From: an uncultured Cyclobacteriaceae bacterium
GTDB taxonomy: Bacteria; Bacteroidota; Bacteroidia; Cytophagales; Cyclobacteriaceae
NCBI GenBank assembly: GCA_937146645.1
Contig: CAKZRQ010000062.1
Coordinates: 62,001 to 126,000 of the forward strand
Length of the DNA: 64,000 nucleotides
Direction of reading: 5' to 3'
Positions 35,250 through 44,883 of this stretch are shown one piece after another. The translations under genes and the position numbers were made by a program. The notes below the pieces were generated by a model. That model saw only the letters and a list, made by a program, of their open reading frames with translations. It ran no database searches and had not been told where the DNA came from. How positions within the stretch are numbered: position 1 is the first letter of the stretch; every line of letters begins with the position of its first letter.

Positions 35250-37283
35250 ATGAAAGAAGCACCTGAATCATTAAACTTTCTTGAGCAAATAATCGAAGAG
35301 GATCTGGCAGCTGGTCTATCCCAAGACAAACTCAGATTCCGATTTCCACCTGAACCAAATGGCTATTTGCATATCGGTCATGCGGCCTCTATTTGTCTGA
35401 ATTTTGGACTAGGAGAAAGGTACAATGCTCCAGTTAATCTTCGATTTGACGATACCAATCCTGCCAAAGAAGAGCAGGAATATGTGGATGCCATAAAGCG
35501 TGATATTCAGTGGTTAGGCTTTAAATGGGCCTCAGAATGCTATTCATCGGACTATTTTCAGCAGTTATACGACTGGGCTATCCATTTAATTAAAAATGAC
35601 AAGGCCTATGTAGATGGTCAATCTGCCGAAGTTCAAGCAGAGCAGAAAGGAACTCCGACAACACCAGGCGTAGAAAGCCCACACAGAAATCAGTCGGTTG
35701 ATGAAAACCTTGATTTATTCGAAAGAATGAAAAAGGGAGAATTTGAACCTGGATCATATGTTCTGAGAGCTAAGATCGACATGACTTCTTCCAACATGCT
35801 GATGCGTGACCCGATCCTCTATAGAATTGTGAATAAACCACATCACCGAACTGGCGATGAGTGGTGCATTTACCCGCTTTATGATTGGGCTCATGGAGAA
35901 TCCGATTACATCGAGCAAGTTTCCCATTCCCTCTGTACGCTGGAATTTAAGATGCACAGGGAGCTTTATGATTGGTTCCTCGATCAACTTCATGATCCTT
36001 CTCTCCTTCGTCCAAAGCAAAGAGAATTTGCAAGAAGAAATTTGAGTTACACGATCATGAGTAAGCGAAAGCTCCTCCAATTGGTGCAAGAAAATGTGGT
36101 TTCAGGTTGGGATGACCCACGCATGCCTACTATTTCCGGTCACCGAAGAAGAGGCTATACTCCTGAGTCCATTAGGAAGTTCTCTGACGTGGCTGGCATT
36201 TCAAAAAGAGACAACATTACGGATGTCTCATTGCTCGAGTTTTGTATTCGTGAAGATTTGAATAAAAAGGCAACGCGTGTGATGGGTGTTCTCAATCCTG
36301 TGAAGCTTGTAATCACCAACTATCCGAATGGAAAGGTGGAGATGCTTGCAATGGAGAATAATCCGGAGGAAGAGAATTCCGGGACCCATGAAGTCCCATT
36401 TTCAAGAGAACTCTACATCGAGCGAGAAGACTTTAAGGAAGAAGCTGGAAGCAAATATTTCCGTTTGACCTTGGGTAAAGAGGTTCGATTGAAATCTGCC
36501 TACATCATCAAAGGTGAATCAGTGGTGAAGGATGAAAATGGGAACATCCTAGAAATTCATTGTACTGCAGACTTGGATTCCAGATCAGGCAGTGGTACTG
36601 AGGCAAGCCAAAGACGTGTTAAAGGTACGCTCCATTGGGTGTCCATTCAGCATGCAATTAAGGCTGAAGTACGAGAATATGATCGATTGTTTTTAGATGA
36701 AGCTCCTGATTCACATGAGGATAAAACCTTCATGGATTTCATTAACCCTAATTCGCTGAACGTGGTAAAGGAAGCCTATCTGGAGCCCTTCCTCGCTGAT
36801 GCAAGGATGGAAGATAAGTTTCAGTTCCAAAGATTGGGTTACTTCACTTTGGACAAAGATTCGATAGAAGGAAAGTTGGTTTTCAATAAGACTGTTGGCT
36901 TGCGTGATTCTTGGGCTAAACAAGCTCCAAAGCCTGCTCAAACGCAAAACCCTGCTAAGCCAAATACACAGAATCAAGGACATAGAAACCCTTTGAACGA
37001 GATTCAAAAGATAAGTAAGAAGTACACCAATCTTTCAGGCGACAAGCTTTCAGCAGCAAGAGAAAATATCTTGAAATTAGCGGAAGGTGTGTCCTACGAG
37101 GATTTAGAGCCGCTATTCAACACTGCTGCAAAGAAGGTTGGAACCAGAATTGGTGTGACATTGGCATTAGGTGTTCTTCTTTCAAAAGGTCAGGAAAGAA
37201 ATGAGGCGATTAACTCCTTTTTGCAGGAAGCTTCAGAAGATGGAAATGAGCTACTTAGCAGTGAAGCGAAAGCGATTCTTTAA
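35250..37283 (+). CDS. glnS: glutamine--tRNA ligase with C-terminal YqeY-like domain
   Basis: 677 residues. The class I HIGH motif is at 41-44 and the KMSKS equivalent reads MSKRK (about 269-273). The GlnRS anticodon-binding beta-barrels follow to about residue 560. After a Pro/Gln-rich linker (KPAQTQNPAKPNTQNQ, about 572-587) comes a ~90-residue YqeY/GatB-tail-like helical domain (LAEGVSYEDLEPLFNTAAKKVGTRIGVTLALGVLL). This fusion is usual in Bacteroidota; E. coli GlnRS has about 554 residues. The extra domain probably helps bind tRNA. Confidence 0.95.
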   Translation: MKEAPESLNFLEQIIEEDLAAGLSQDKLRFRFPPEPNGYLHIGHAASICLNFGLGERYNAPVNLRFDDTNPAKEEQEYVDAIKRDIQWLGFKWASECYSSDYFQQLYDWAIHLIKNDKAYVDGQSAEVQAEQKGTPTTPGVESPHRNQSVDENLDLFERMKKGEFEPGSYVLRAKIDMTSSNMLMRDPILYRIVNKPHHRTGDEWCIYPLYDWAHGESDYIEQVSHSLCTLEFKMHRELYDWFLDQLHDPSLLRPKQREFARRNLSYTIMSKRKLLQLVQENVVSGWDDPRMPTISGHRRRGYTPESIRKFSDVAGISKRDNITDVSLLEFCIREDLNKKATRVMGVLNPVKLVITNYPNGKVEMLAMENNPEEENSGTHEVPFSRELYIEREDFKEEAGSKYFRLTLGKEVRLKSAYIIKGESVVKDENGNILEIHCTADLDSRSGSGTEASQRRVKGTLHWVSIQHAIKAEVREYDRLFLDEAPDSHEDKTFMDFINPNSLNVVKEAYLEPFLADARMEDKFQFQRLGYFTLDKDSIEGKLVFNKTVGLRDSWAKQAPKPAQTQNPAKPNTQNQGHRNPLNEIQKISKKYTNLSGDKLSAARENILKLAEGVSYEDLEPLFNTAAKKVGTRIGVTLALGVLLSKGQERNEAINSFLQEASEDGNELLSSEAKAIL

Positions 37284-37286
37284 GTA

Positions 37287-38948
37287 TTAATCCACTACTT
37301 CCACATCAAAAGCACCATTCAGAATCTTTTGGTTACGCTTCATCTGTACATATACACGATATTGGCCAGCCTCTGGAAAAGCATAAGGAAATTTCACAAC
37401 AGAGTGATCAGGATGATCAGGATCATCAACGGAATGATCCATACCTATACTTAACAAGCTATCTCTCTCGTAGGCTGGAAGACTATTTAGCTCAGCTATG
37501 ACATTATCTATACTGTCTCTGAATACAGCTTCAGTCGTAATATTATCCCAATCCAACATTCCAGATTGACCCTCAAAACGGGCCTCCATTATTTCCTGAG
37601 ATGCCATAGAATAAGAGCCCACAGGATGCAAGTGTATATACACACTACCATCCTCCTTAAACACTACTGCATGCCCCATCATTCCTAAATACGGCTCTAA
37701 TTCGGATGGTTTTCCTTCTTCATCTTCAAAGGCAAAAGTCAATTGATATAATTGATTGCTTTTGAATTCCATGGATTCAGGAAGTTCAAGGGTGACATAA
37801 GAGCCATCGGGAAGAACCGTTTTCTGTCCTGGTTTACCGCATATAACGATATCCCCACCGGGCATTTTGATCTGATTAGCAGATGGAACGATGGGATCGG
37901 TAATATAGTAGGTGTCATCTATATCAGTAAGTAATGAGTCATTCCAACTCATAACCAATTCTTCATTTGCCTCCGGAATGCTAATGGTATCGGCTATAGT
38001 TTCAGAAAAGCCACTTAGCCTGGTGACATCTGAAAAAACATAATAGTCCCCAGCAGGCAAGGGTGGAATAATGGCCTCAAAATGAGCAGAATCGGTTCTT
38101 ATCGGATGCAAATGGGCAAATACTTCTAGTGAACCCATTTTCAAAAGAAACATATGCATGATCTTACCATGATCAGGAATCAGATAATTTAAACTTCGGG
38201 TCAGATATAGCTGCTCCGGGGGAGTTGGGTCCACTGCAAAATTAAGTACTTGCATCCCATCTACATTATCTACCCATGAACTAGCTGAATAAGGTTTATA
38301 CATGAACTGCTCATAGCTATCCGACCACGAATTCCACCAATTATTACCTCCATAGACGACTAATGAAACTAGAACTAAACCAACTGTAGCGCCAGCCCAA
38401 CGCTTAACTTTAACCCTCTTGCTCGGATTTTCGCCAGGGCTAACCAGGGAATCTCCAGTGCTCAAACTGATAATTGTTACCATTAAAAACACTAGGAAAA
38501 CACCCAACCCAGCCAATGTCCAGCCCAAAGAGGAGTCCATTTCTTTTTGCGCAGTAGAAACTGCCATTACAGGAAGTAAAATGCTTCCTTCTCCCTTTTC
38601 ACCTATTACTTTCACCTCTATACTTGCACTGCCCGGACTCATAAGCCAAATTTCACCCTGATAATGACCAGTTTCACCTGGAACTGGGATAGCTAAATCA
38701 GCTTTAGGGGTACCTGATGATCCTGCAAACCAATAAATGGGTTTGAGTTCAATTTCAGTTACGGATTGATCTACCAGATAAACATCGACTGAAGCTGTGC
38801 CTGGAATTACATCTGGAGAATTAACCACTACTGTAACAGCGTAAGGCCCTGCCTCACCTTCAAGTGTTACACCTGGACTACCAATGTGACCATTGCTGAG
38901 AGTGATGGACAGAAACAAAAAGAAAATGATACTCGCAACTCTTTTCAT
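37287..38948 (-). CDS. membrane protein with paired His-x-His-Pro motifs and a possible N-terminal histidine brace (unknown function)
   Basis: 553 residues. A signal peptide (1-20, ending LSNG) would leave His21 as the mature N-terminus (HIGSPGVTLEGEAGPY), the situation of copper 'histidine-brace' proteins. A beta-rich domain follows (about 21-130), then two membrane helices (about 141-162 and 186-200). A large outer domain carries two related motifs: DHGKIMHMF (259-267) with FAHLHP (277-282), and GMMGHAVVF (422-430) with YIHLHP (437-442). Near the end is a His/Asp cluster (DHSVDDPDHPDHS, 504-516). I know no named function; metal binding, copper being a guess, is inferred. It lies 10 bases after a multi-spanning partner gene. 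Confidence 0.8.
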   Translation of the reverse strand: MKRVASIIFFLFLSITLSNGHIGSPGVTLEGEAGPYAVTVVVNSPDVIPGTASVDVYLVDQSVTEIELKPIYWFAGSSGTPKADLAIPVPGETGHYQGEIWLMSPGSASIEVKVIGEKGEGSILLPVMAVSTAQKEMDSSLGWTLAGLGVFLVFLMVTIISLSTGDSLVSPGENPSKRVKVKRWAGATVGLVLVSLVVYGGNNWWNSWSDSYEQFMYKPYSASSWVDNVDGMQVLNFAVDPTPPEQLYLTRSLNYLIPDHGKIMHMFLLKMGSLEVFAHLHPIRTDSAHFEAIIPPLPAGDYYVFSDVTRLSGFSETIADTISIPEANEELVMSWNDSLLTDIDDTYYITDPIVPSANQIKMPGGDIVICGKPGQKTVLPDGSYVTLELPESMEFKSNQLYQLTFAFEDEEGKPSELEPYLGMMGHAVVFKEDGSVYIHLHPVGSYSMASQEIMEARFEGQSGMLDWDNITTEAVFRDSIDNVIAELNSLPAYERDSLLSIGMDHSVDDPDHPDHSVVKFPYAFPEAGQYRVYVQMKRNQKILNGAFDVEVVD

Positions 38949-38958
38949 AGACCGCTAT

Positions 38959-40182
38959 TTACCGCATGATACTTTTCATCCAATTTCCCCAGCTCATGGA
39001 TAAACGACTGACGATATAGGCAATGACCAAAGCAATGGAGATTCCCTTAAGCATATCGACAGTTGATGACTCCATCCATTCAGCATAGGCATAACGAAAC
39101 TCATGATCAGGGTTAGAACCAAAATACCAGCTTTCCTGACCGAAAAACCAATTTCTTGCTCCCTCTGACATCAAAAAGTCTCCAAAAGGATATTGGACGA
39201 TAAGCAGAGTAATTACAAAAGCAACTGCATAATACAAAGAAGTTAACCAAGGATTACTTCTTGATCTTTGGGTGATCATATCAATAGCAATAGCTGGAAA
39301 TATCAACAACAAGGGGAATTGGAAAGCTTGAAAATTTGTAATGGGATTAATTACTGGACCTAATAATGGTTCGGCTGGGAAAAGCGGTAAAATCCATACC
39401 ATAGCAGCCATAAATACGGTGTATACACCAGCGGCCATGGTGGCACCCCATTTACCGGGTGCAGCTATTGAGACTGCAATTAAAAGCAAAGGGAAAACGA
39501 TACTTGACACCTGATAGAATGAAGCACTGTGCATATCATGACGACCAAGGAATTCGGATGAAATAGTGAAGAGCATGCATAGGACAAAACCAGCTGATAG
39601 TGCAAAAAACCATTTTAGAAGGTTTTCAGTCCTAGGGTTAACCTGATTAGCAAGCTTCATTCGGTTCTTAACCGAAAGCACAGTGATCATAGCTCCAAAC
39701 TGAATAGTGAGCATACCCAAAAGAAGAACCGTATGAGGTGGTGAAAGAATAGTTACATCAAGTCCGTAAGTATTATGCCACCAGTCATCGAAAGGAGCGG
39801 AAGTAAGCATGGCAAAGGCACCCCAGATACAGAAAAGTGCTCCTAGAGATCCTCTAAATACTCCCCAGAATTTTATGCTCTCATTTTTCTGTTGCTCGGT
39901 GCCTGCAAAAGTGATTTTGAGTACCCGTACTCCTGAAAAAATTCCAGCCAGGACTCCTCCAAAATAGATAGCCAGGTGAGGTGCGGAAAACAACCCATCT
40001 CTACCTATGCTCATGTGCCAGCTGATATCCCACACCAGCCCAATCATGATACTGAAAGAAGCCAGAACGGTGGCATATAAATAAGTCGGTAATTCTACCT
40101 TAGAAACAGCCTCATTTGATTCGATTGCGGATTCCCTAACAGCCTCAGGCTTTAACACACTTATTGTATCCATAAAAGACAA
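38959..40182 (-). CDS. multi-spanning membrane protein with duplicated D-x2-WH-x3-G-x-D...PH motif (unknown function)
   Basis: 407 residues with about ten membrane segments. Two stretches share a motif: D52-x2-W55H56-x3-G60-x-D62...P68H69 and D132-x2-W135H136-x3-G140-x-D142...P149H150. This suggests an internal duplication with conserved histidines at membrane edges. Further histidines sit in FLGRHDMHSAS (215, 218). Histidine pairs at such sites often bind haem or metal. The family is not one I can name. It is upstream of the 553-residue His-motif protein, and the 10-base gap argues for a joint complex. Start ATG at 40182; Met4 is an alternative. Confidence 0.8.
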   Translation of the reverse strand: MSFMDTISVLKPEAVRESAIESNEAVSKVELPTYLYATVLASFSIMIGLVWDISWHMSIGRDGLFSAPHLAIYFGGVLAGIFSGVRVLKITFAGTEQQKNESIKFWGVFRGSLGALFCIWGAFAMLTSAPFDDWWHNTYGLDVTILSPPHTVLLLGMLTIQFGAMITVLSVKNRMKLANQVNPRTENLLKWFFALSAGFVLCMLFTISSEFLGRHDMHSASFYQVSSIVFPLLLIAVSIAAPGKWGATMAAGVYTVFMAAMVWILPLFPAEPLLGPVINPITNFQAFQFPLLLIFPAIAIDMITQRSRSNPWLTSLYYAVAFVITLLIVQYPFGDFLMSEGARNWFFGQESWYFGSNPDHEFRYAYAEWMESSTVDMLKGISIALVIAYIVSRLSMSWGNWMKSIMR

Positions 40183-40637
40183 TTCTTTAATTCTAGCTTA
40201 AGATAAAAAAAATGAAATGAATTATGTAACTAAAAATCTCCTCAAATACCTGAATATTAATTAGCTAGAATCCTTTTTGCGTAAACATATCGCCCACTGA
40301 GGCTGCCTACTATGATTGCCTACTTTTCCATACTTCAGCCTTCATCTTTCAAACTTTTCAAAGAGATTGCTTCGGTAACCTCGCAATGACGCGAACTATC
40401 TACTGCCCACTGAGACTGGCTACTTTTTTAGCTTTCAGACTTCATCCTTCTCATTTCTTTCACCACAGAGCCACAAAGAACACGGAGGAAATCACAGAAT
40501 TAAGGCTGTCTACTGAGACTGGCTACTTTTTTCATACTTCAGCCTTCATCTTTCAAATTTTAAAAAGAGATTGCTTCGGTACCTCGGAATGACGCGCACT
40601 ATCCACTGCCCACTGAGACTGGCTACTGCCTACTGAT
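40183..40637. repeat. non-coding region with two ~95-bp imperfect direct repeats
   Basis: A 455-base gap without a credible gene. Copy 1 (about 40329-40425) and copy 2 (about 40533-40626) share a backbone that begins CATACTTCAGCCTTCATC, passes through GAGATTGCTTCGGTA and AATGACGCG, and ends CTGCCCACTGAGACTGGC. The CTGAGACTGGCTACT phrase recurs a third time (about 40513-40526), and a related GAGGCTGCCTACT is near 40300. Between them (about 40460-40492) is CACCACAGAGCCACAAAG..., a phrase often seen in dispersed intergenic repeats. It also has to hold the promoter of the 407-residue protein gene. Confidence 0.75.
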
Positions 40638-41855
40638 CTACTCCCTCCTATTAGCCAGTAATGGCGGAGCTTCCCCACTGAATGGATTAAAGCGTCCAAT
40701 CGTTTTGGCACCAAAGCCAGATGCTCTGAGCACTGCCCTATCGCCAAACTTATCCCTCAGGTAGTCCATGGCATTGTATAGCTGAATAAGCTCAGGCCTA
40801 TCATCAAAGAGATTAATCTGATGACCTCCTTCCACCAGATGACTGAAGCGAACACCCACCATCCGAACGAGTAATCGGCGATTATAGAGCTTATCATACA
40901 AATCCATCACCACAGGAAGTAAAAGATGATCCGAAGCGCTGTAAGGCACCTTCCTTTGTTGCGTATAGGTAGTGAAATCCGAATATCGAATCTTGACCGT
41001 CACACAGGCAGTAAGCTTATTCCCACGTCTAAGCTGGAAAATCAGGTTTTCAGCCATGGCAGTAATGATGCTTTTTAGCCTCGCTACATCTGTAGTATCC
41101 TGGTCAAAGCTTCTCTCGGTAGAGATGGATTTCCGCTCCTGATAAGCAATCACCGGTGACAAGTCTATTCCATTGGCCTTCTTCCAGATGGATATGCCGT
41201 TCTTTCCAAACACCCTACCCATGACTTTGGGAGGCATTTGCTGCACATTCTGTATACGCTTCATCCCAAAATCACAAAGAGATTGATATGTCTTATTCCC
41301 TACCATCGGGATTTTCTTCACCGAAAGTGGAGATAAAAAGCCCTTCTCCGTACCTCGCTCGATGTGAATTTTATTATTAGGCTTAGCTTCTCCAGTAGCG
41401 ATTTTTGACACCGTCTTATTGATGGACAGTCCAAAAGAAATAGGAAGGCCTGTCTCCTTAATGATTCGATCCCTGAGCTCAGAAACCAGTTTATAGCAGC
41501 CAAAGAACCTGTCCATTCCCGTGAGATCAATGTAAAACTCATCCACAGATGACTTCTCGTAGAGCGGCACCTCTTCCTTAATGATATCCGTGACCATGTT
41601 GGAATACTTAGTATAGATTCCTGTATTTCCTCGTAAGACTATCCCTTCGGGACAAAGCTGTCTCGCAAGTTTCATAGGCATGGCAGAGTGTACTCCATAC
41701 TGCCTCGCCTCATAACTACAGGCTGCTACCACTCCTCTGTCAGTGGTTCCACCAACCATTACAGGTTTGCCTACTAACCTACTGTCTATCAGTCGTTCAC
41801 AGGACACAAAAAATGTATCCAAATCCATATGTGCTATCGATCTATTATCCTCCAT
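40638..41855 (-). CDS. dinB: DNA polymerase IV (Y-family translesion polymerase)
   Basis: 405 residues from the ATG at 41855; a GTG one codon upstream is possible. Y-family catalytic carboxylates are visible: MDLDTFFVSCE near the start and SSVDEFYIDLTG (about 98-109). The HhH region is around PMVGNKTYQSL, and the little-finger domain follows (QERKSISTERSFDQDT). Its ATG overlaps the dnaE stop by one base (TGATG), so it is coupled to the short DnaE gene. It replicates past damaged bases at low fidelity. Confidence 0.93.
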   Translation of the reverse strand: MEDNRSIAHMDLDTFFVSCERLIDSRLVGKPVMVGGTTDRGVVAACSYEARQYGVHSAMPMKLARQLCPEGIVLRGNTGIYTKYSNMVTDIIKEEVPLYEKSSVDEFYIDLTGMDRFFGCYKLVSELRDRIIKETGLPISFGLSINKTVSKIATGEAKPNNKIHIERGTEKGFLSPLSVKKIPMVGNKTYQSLCDFGMKRIQNVQQMPPKVMGRVFGKNGISIWKKANGIDLSPVIAYQERKSISTERSFDQDTTDVARLKSIITAMAENLIFQLRRGNKLTACVTVKIRYSDFTTYTQQRKVPYSASDHLLLPVVMDLYDKLYNRRLLVRMVGVRFSHLVEGGHQINLFDDRPELIQLYNAMDYLRDKFGDRAVLRASGFGAKTIGRFNPFSGEAPPLLANRRE

Positions 41856-44812
41856 CACGCTGCATATCTTGGGTCCTCTATGATCGGTAATCGGCCCATA
41901 GCCGTCACTTCTATACTTATACTTTCAAACTCCTCCATCACTTTTCCAGTGATTTGATAGACTCCAGGACCTTTGAAGGGATACCGCTCTGCCACGGGTG
42001 GGAAATGGACGGTATCGATAAAATCTCCCGCCGAATCCAGGAAGGTTCCGAAATACATCCGCTTACCATTTGAGGTGGATGTATTCTTGGTGCAAATCAG
42101 ATAGCCGTCAATTTTCACTACCCTACCTACCATGGAAGGGAGATCCCGGGCGAGTAAAATGTTGGGCTGATGATCTTTGATCAGATCAAAAGGAGATTCA
42201 AGTGTGAAGCCTAGATGCTCCAGCTGATCAAAAGCCTCTTCACTATCCGTAGTGGGCAGAGGTGGTAAATTAAAATCCATTCCCTGCGGTCGGAAAAGTA
42301 ATGGAATATGCTCTTCAAAGGAGATTCCATTGATCTTCATATGAGCTTCCCAAAGCAGACTTCGCTTATCCTTTCCCATACTTCTCAGTCCATCGATTTT
42401 GATCAGAATGATCAACTGCTCAAGCGTAACTGAAACCCGATTAATCAGATCATCCAAAGAATCAAAAGGTCCGTTTTTAAACCTTTCACGGATGATTTTC
42501 TTTGCAAAATTACTTTCCAGAGAGTTGATGGTGTGGAAGCCGAGATAGATGTCTTTTCCATCGATAATGGTTTCCAGACTACTTCGATTGACGCAGGGCG
42601 CATGAATAACTCCACCATTCATCCTCGCCTCATGCACATAAAGCTCACGGCTGTAGAAACCGCCTCCATTATTGATGGTGGCAACCATATACTCCAGAGG
42701 ATAGTAGGCTTTCAGGAAGAGACTCTGATAGCTCTCTACCGCATAGGAAGCCGAGTGGCCTTTGGCAAAAGCATAGCCTGCAAAGCTTTCCGTCTGTCGC
42801 CATATTTCAGCTGTCAACTCATCTGTGTAGCCTTTTTCATGACAGTTCGAGAAGAACTTAGCCTTCACCTTCTGAAACTCATCTTTTGATCGAAACTTAC
42901 CCGACATTCCTCGTCTAAGCATATCCGCTTCACCCAGATCCAGTCCGGCAAAGTAGTGAGCCACCTTGATCACATCCTCCTGATAGACCATCACTCCGTA
43001 GGTCTCCGGCATGATGTCCAGCATAATGGGATGCGCATCTTTTCTTCGCTCAGGCTTCCTGTATCGCTGAATGTATTCCCGCATCATCCCCGACTTAGCC
43101 ACTCCTGGCCGAATGATTGAACTGGCGGCTACAAGGCCCAGATAATTATCAACCCGAAGCTTCTTCATCAGCATACGCATAGCTGGAGACTCCACGTAAA
43201 AGCAGCCAATAGCTTTGGCTTCTCTCAGAAGCTCCTTAATCTTTTCATCTTCCTTGAAGCGCTTAAAATCATTGATATCTACTCGTATGCCTACATTCTT
43301 TTCCACAATACTCACTGCATCGCGAATCTTACCAAGGCCACGCTGGCTCAGAATATCAAACTTATAAAGCCCAACATCCTCCGCTACAACCATGTCGATC
43401 TGCGCTGTAGGAAAGCCCTTTGGGGGCAAGAAAGTCGCACAGTAAGTCTGGATGGGTTTATCCGAGATGATGATTCCTCCGGCGTGAATACCCAGATAAT
43501 TTGGCATATCCTGTAGATAGGTTGCATAGCGAATCACCAGCTGAGAAAGCTTATCCAGAGAGTGATAGTCAAACTTCCCTTTGGCTTTGGTGAGCACGTC
43601 GATCTCATGCTTTGGAAGCCCCATTACCTTGCCTAGCTCACGAATGGCAGCTCGGTACTGAAAGGTATTGTAAACAGCTACCAGAGCTGTGTGCGGGAAT
43701 CGACTGAAGATAAATTCAATCACATCATCTCTATCCATCCAGGAGAAATCGATATCAAAATCCGGTGGATTCTTGCGATAGAGATTGATAAAACGCTCGA
43801 AATAGAGATCAAGATCTACCGGATCTACATTCGTGATCTGCAGGAGATAGGCAATGATACTGTTCGCTCCACTTCCCCTACCTACATAGTAAAAACCTTT
43901 GCTACGGGCATACTTAAGAATTTTCCAGTTGATTAGAAAATAGGATACAAAGCCTTTCTGTCGTATGATCTCTAACTCCTGCTCTATGCGCTTATAAACC
44001 CGCTCTGAAGGCCTGGGATAGCGATAGATAAGTCCATCATAGCTAAGCTTTCGCAGTAGTCTGAAATCCAGCTCCTCATTGCCAGAATAGCATTTTTGAT
44101 TCTTGGGTTCGGCACCATTGATATCGATCTCCATATGACAGCTATCCAATAGATTCTCCGTATTTCGAATGATCTCAGGGAAATCTTTAAACTTGTCTCG
44201 CAATTCACTCACGGAAAGCATTTGATGCCATTCCTCTGCCTGCTCTTCTTTTGGGAGCTTACTCAGCAAAACATTTTTATCAATCGCTCTAAGCAAACGG
44301 TGCATATTAAAACTGGTCTTCCCCAGAAAGCTTACCGGATGTAAAATCACCAGCTTATGGAGCTGGTTTCTCCATTTTGAGAAGCGAAGCTGATTCAGCT
44401 CCTGATAAGCGATACCGATGAATTCATTTGCTTTTAGCCTCCAACTCGCCTTCTGTAAATTCTTAAATGGATAGATCACATAGGTGTCTGAAAGTTGGGG
44501 TGCTCGCTCCGGAATTATGGGCTCACTTTTAAGTAGAAGCTTGGATAAATAATGGTTGATTTGGGTATACCCATCAGCACTTTTAGCGAGCATAACAAAC
44601 TGTTTTACAGCACTATTTCTAAAGTCAACTCCAAGTACTGGTTTAATATTATACTTTGGAGCCATGCGAAAGAAATCCATGCAGCAGCTTGTGATGTTAA
44701 TGTCCGTCAAAGCCAGTGTCTTTACCCCTCTTTCCTGCGCTATCTCCAGGAGCTTTTCCAGAGAAAAAGTCCCATACCGAAGACTGAAATAAGAATGTGT
44801 ATTGAGATACAT
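41855..44812 (-). CDS. short DNA polymerase III alpha-like (DnaE2-type, putative error-prone)
   Basis: 985 residues from the ATG at 44812 (MYLNTHSYFSLRYG); the frame extends to 44839. The polymerase core is intact: GRGSGANSIIAYLL, the catalytic PDFDIDFSW block and GYAFAKGHSASYA. The N-terminal PHP domain has lost its metal ligands: NTHS replaces HxHS and TDIN replaces TDHG. The C-terminus ends after an OB-fold, about 170 residues short of replicative DnaE. Together with DinB directly downstream and a LexA-like repressor divergent upstream, this looks like a damage-inducible mutasome polymerase and not the main replicase. Confidence 0.9.
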   Translation of the reverse strand: MYLNTHSYFSLRYGTFSLEKLLEIAQERGVKTLALTDINITSCCMDFFRMAPKYNIKPVLGVDFRNSAVKQFVMLAKSADGYTQINHYLSKLLLKSEPIIPERAPQLSDTYVIYPFKNLQKASWRLKANEFIGIAYQELNQLRFSKWRNQLHKLVILHPVSFLGKTSFNMHRLLRAIDKNVLLSKLPKEEQAEEWHQMLSVSELRDKFKDFPEIIRNTENLLDSCHMEIDINGAEPKNQKCYSGNEELDFRLLRKLSYDGLIYRYPRPSERVYKRIEQELEIIRQKGFVSYFLINWKILKYARSKGFYYVGRGSGANSIIAYLLQITNVDPVDLDLYFERFINLYRKNPPDFDIDFSWMDRDDVIEFIFSRFPHTALVAVYNTFQYRAAIRELGKVMGLPKHEIDVLTKAKGKFDYHSLDKLSQLVIRYATYLQDMPNYLGIHAGGIIISDKPIQTYCATFLPPKGFPTAQIDMVVAEDVGLYKFDILSQRGLGKIRDAVSIVEKNVGIRVDINDFKRFKEDEKIKELLREAKAIGCFYVESPAMRMLMKKLRVDNYLGLVAASSIIRPGVAKSGMMREYIQRYRKPERRKDAHPIMLDIMPETYGVMVYQEDVIKVAHYFAGLDLGEADMLRRGMSGKFRSKDEFQKVKAKFFSNCHEKGYTDELTAEIWRQTESFAGYAFAKGHSASYAVESYQSLFLKAYYPLEYMVATINNGGGFYSRELYVHEARMNGGVIHAPCVNRSSLETIIDGKDIYLGFHTINSLESNFAKKIIRERFKNGPFDSLDDLINRVSVTLEQLIILIKIDGLRSMGKDKRSLLWEAHMKINGISFEEHIPLLFRPQGMDFNLPPLPTTDSEEAFDQLEHLGFTLESPFDLIKDHQPNILLARDLPSMVGRVVKIDGYLICTKNTSTSNGKRMYFGTFLDSAGDFIDTVHFPPVAERYPFKGPGVYQITGKVMEEFESISIEVTAMGRLPIIEDPRYAA

Positions 44813-44864
44813 TTCTATTATCTGATTTTGATATTCCAAAATTAGCTACATAATCAATCACTAA

Positions 44865-44883
44865 TTGCTTATATTTGTAGCAA
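44865..44883. promoter_or_regulatory. probable operator and -7 element between the DnaE and repressor genes
   Basis: TTGCT (44865-44869) and AGCAA (44879-44883) form an inverted repeat around TATATTTG (44870-44877), which fits the TAnnTTTG -7 consensus. It ends one base before the repressor ATG (44884), so the transcript may be nearly leaderless. On the other strand TAATTTTG (44844-44837) is a possible -7 element for dnaE. This is the natural place for the S24 repressor to act on both directions. Confidence 0.4.

Noticed and set aside
40329..40626. Possible CRISPR array in the repeat block
   Set aside because: Repeats are about 95 bp, imperfect and only two or three in number; there are no regular spacers and no cas genes.
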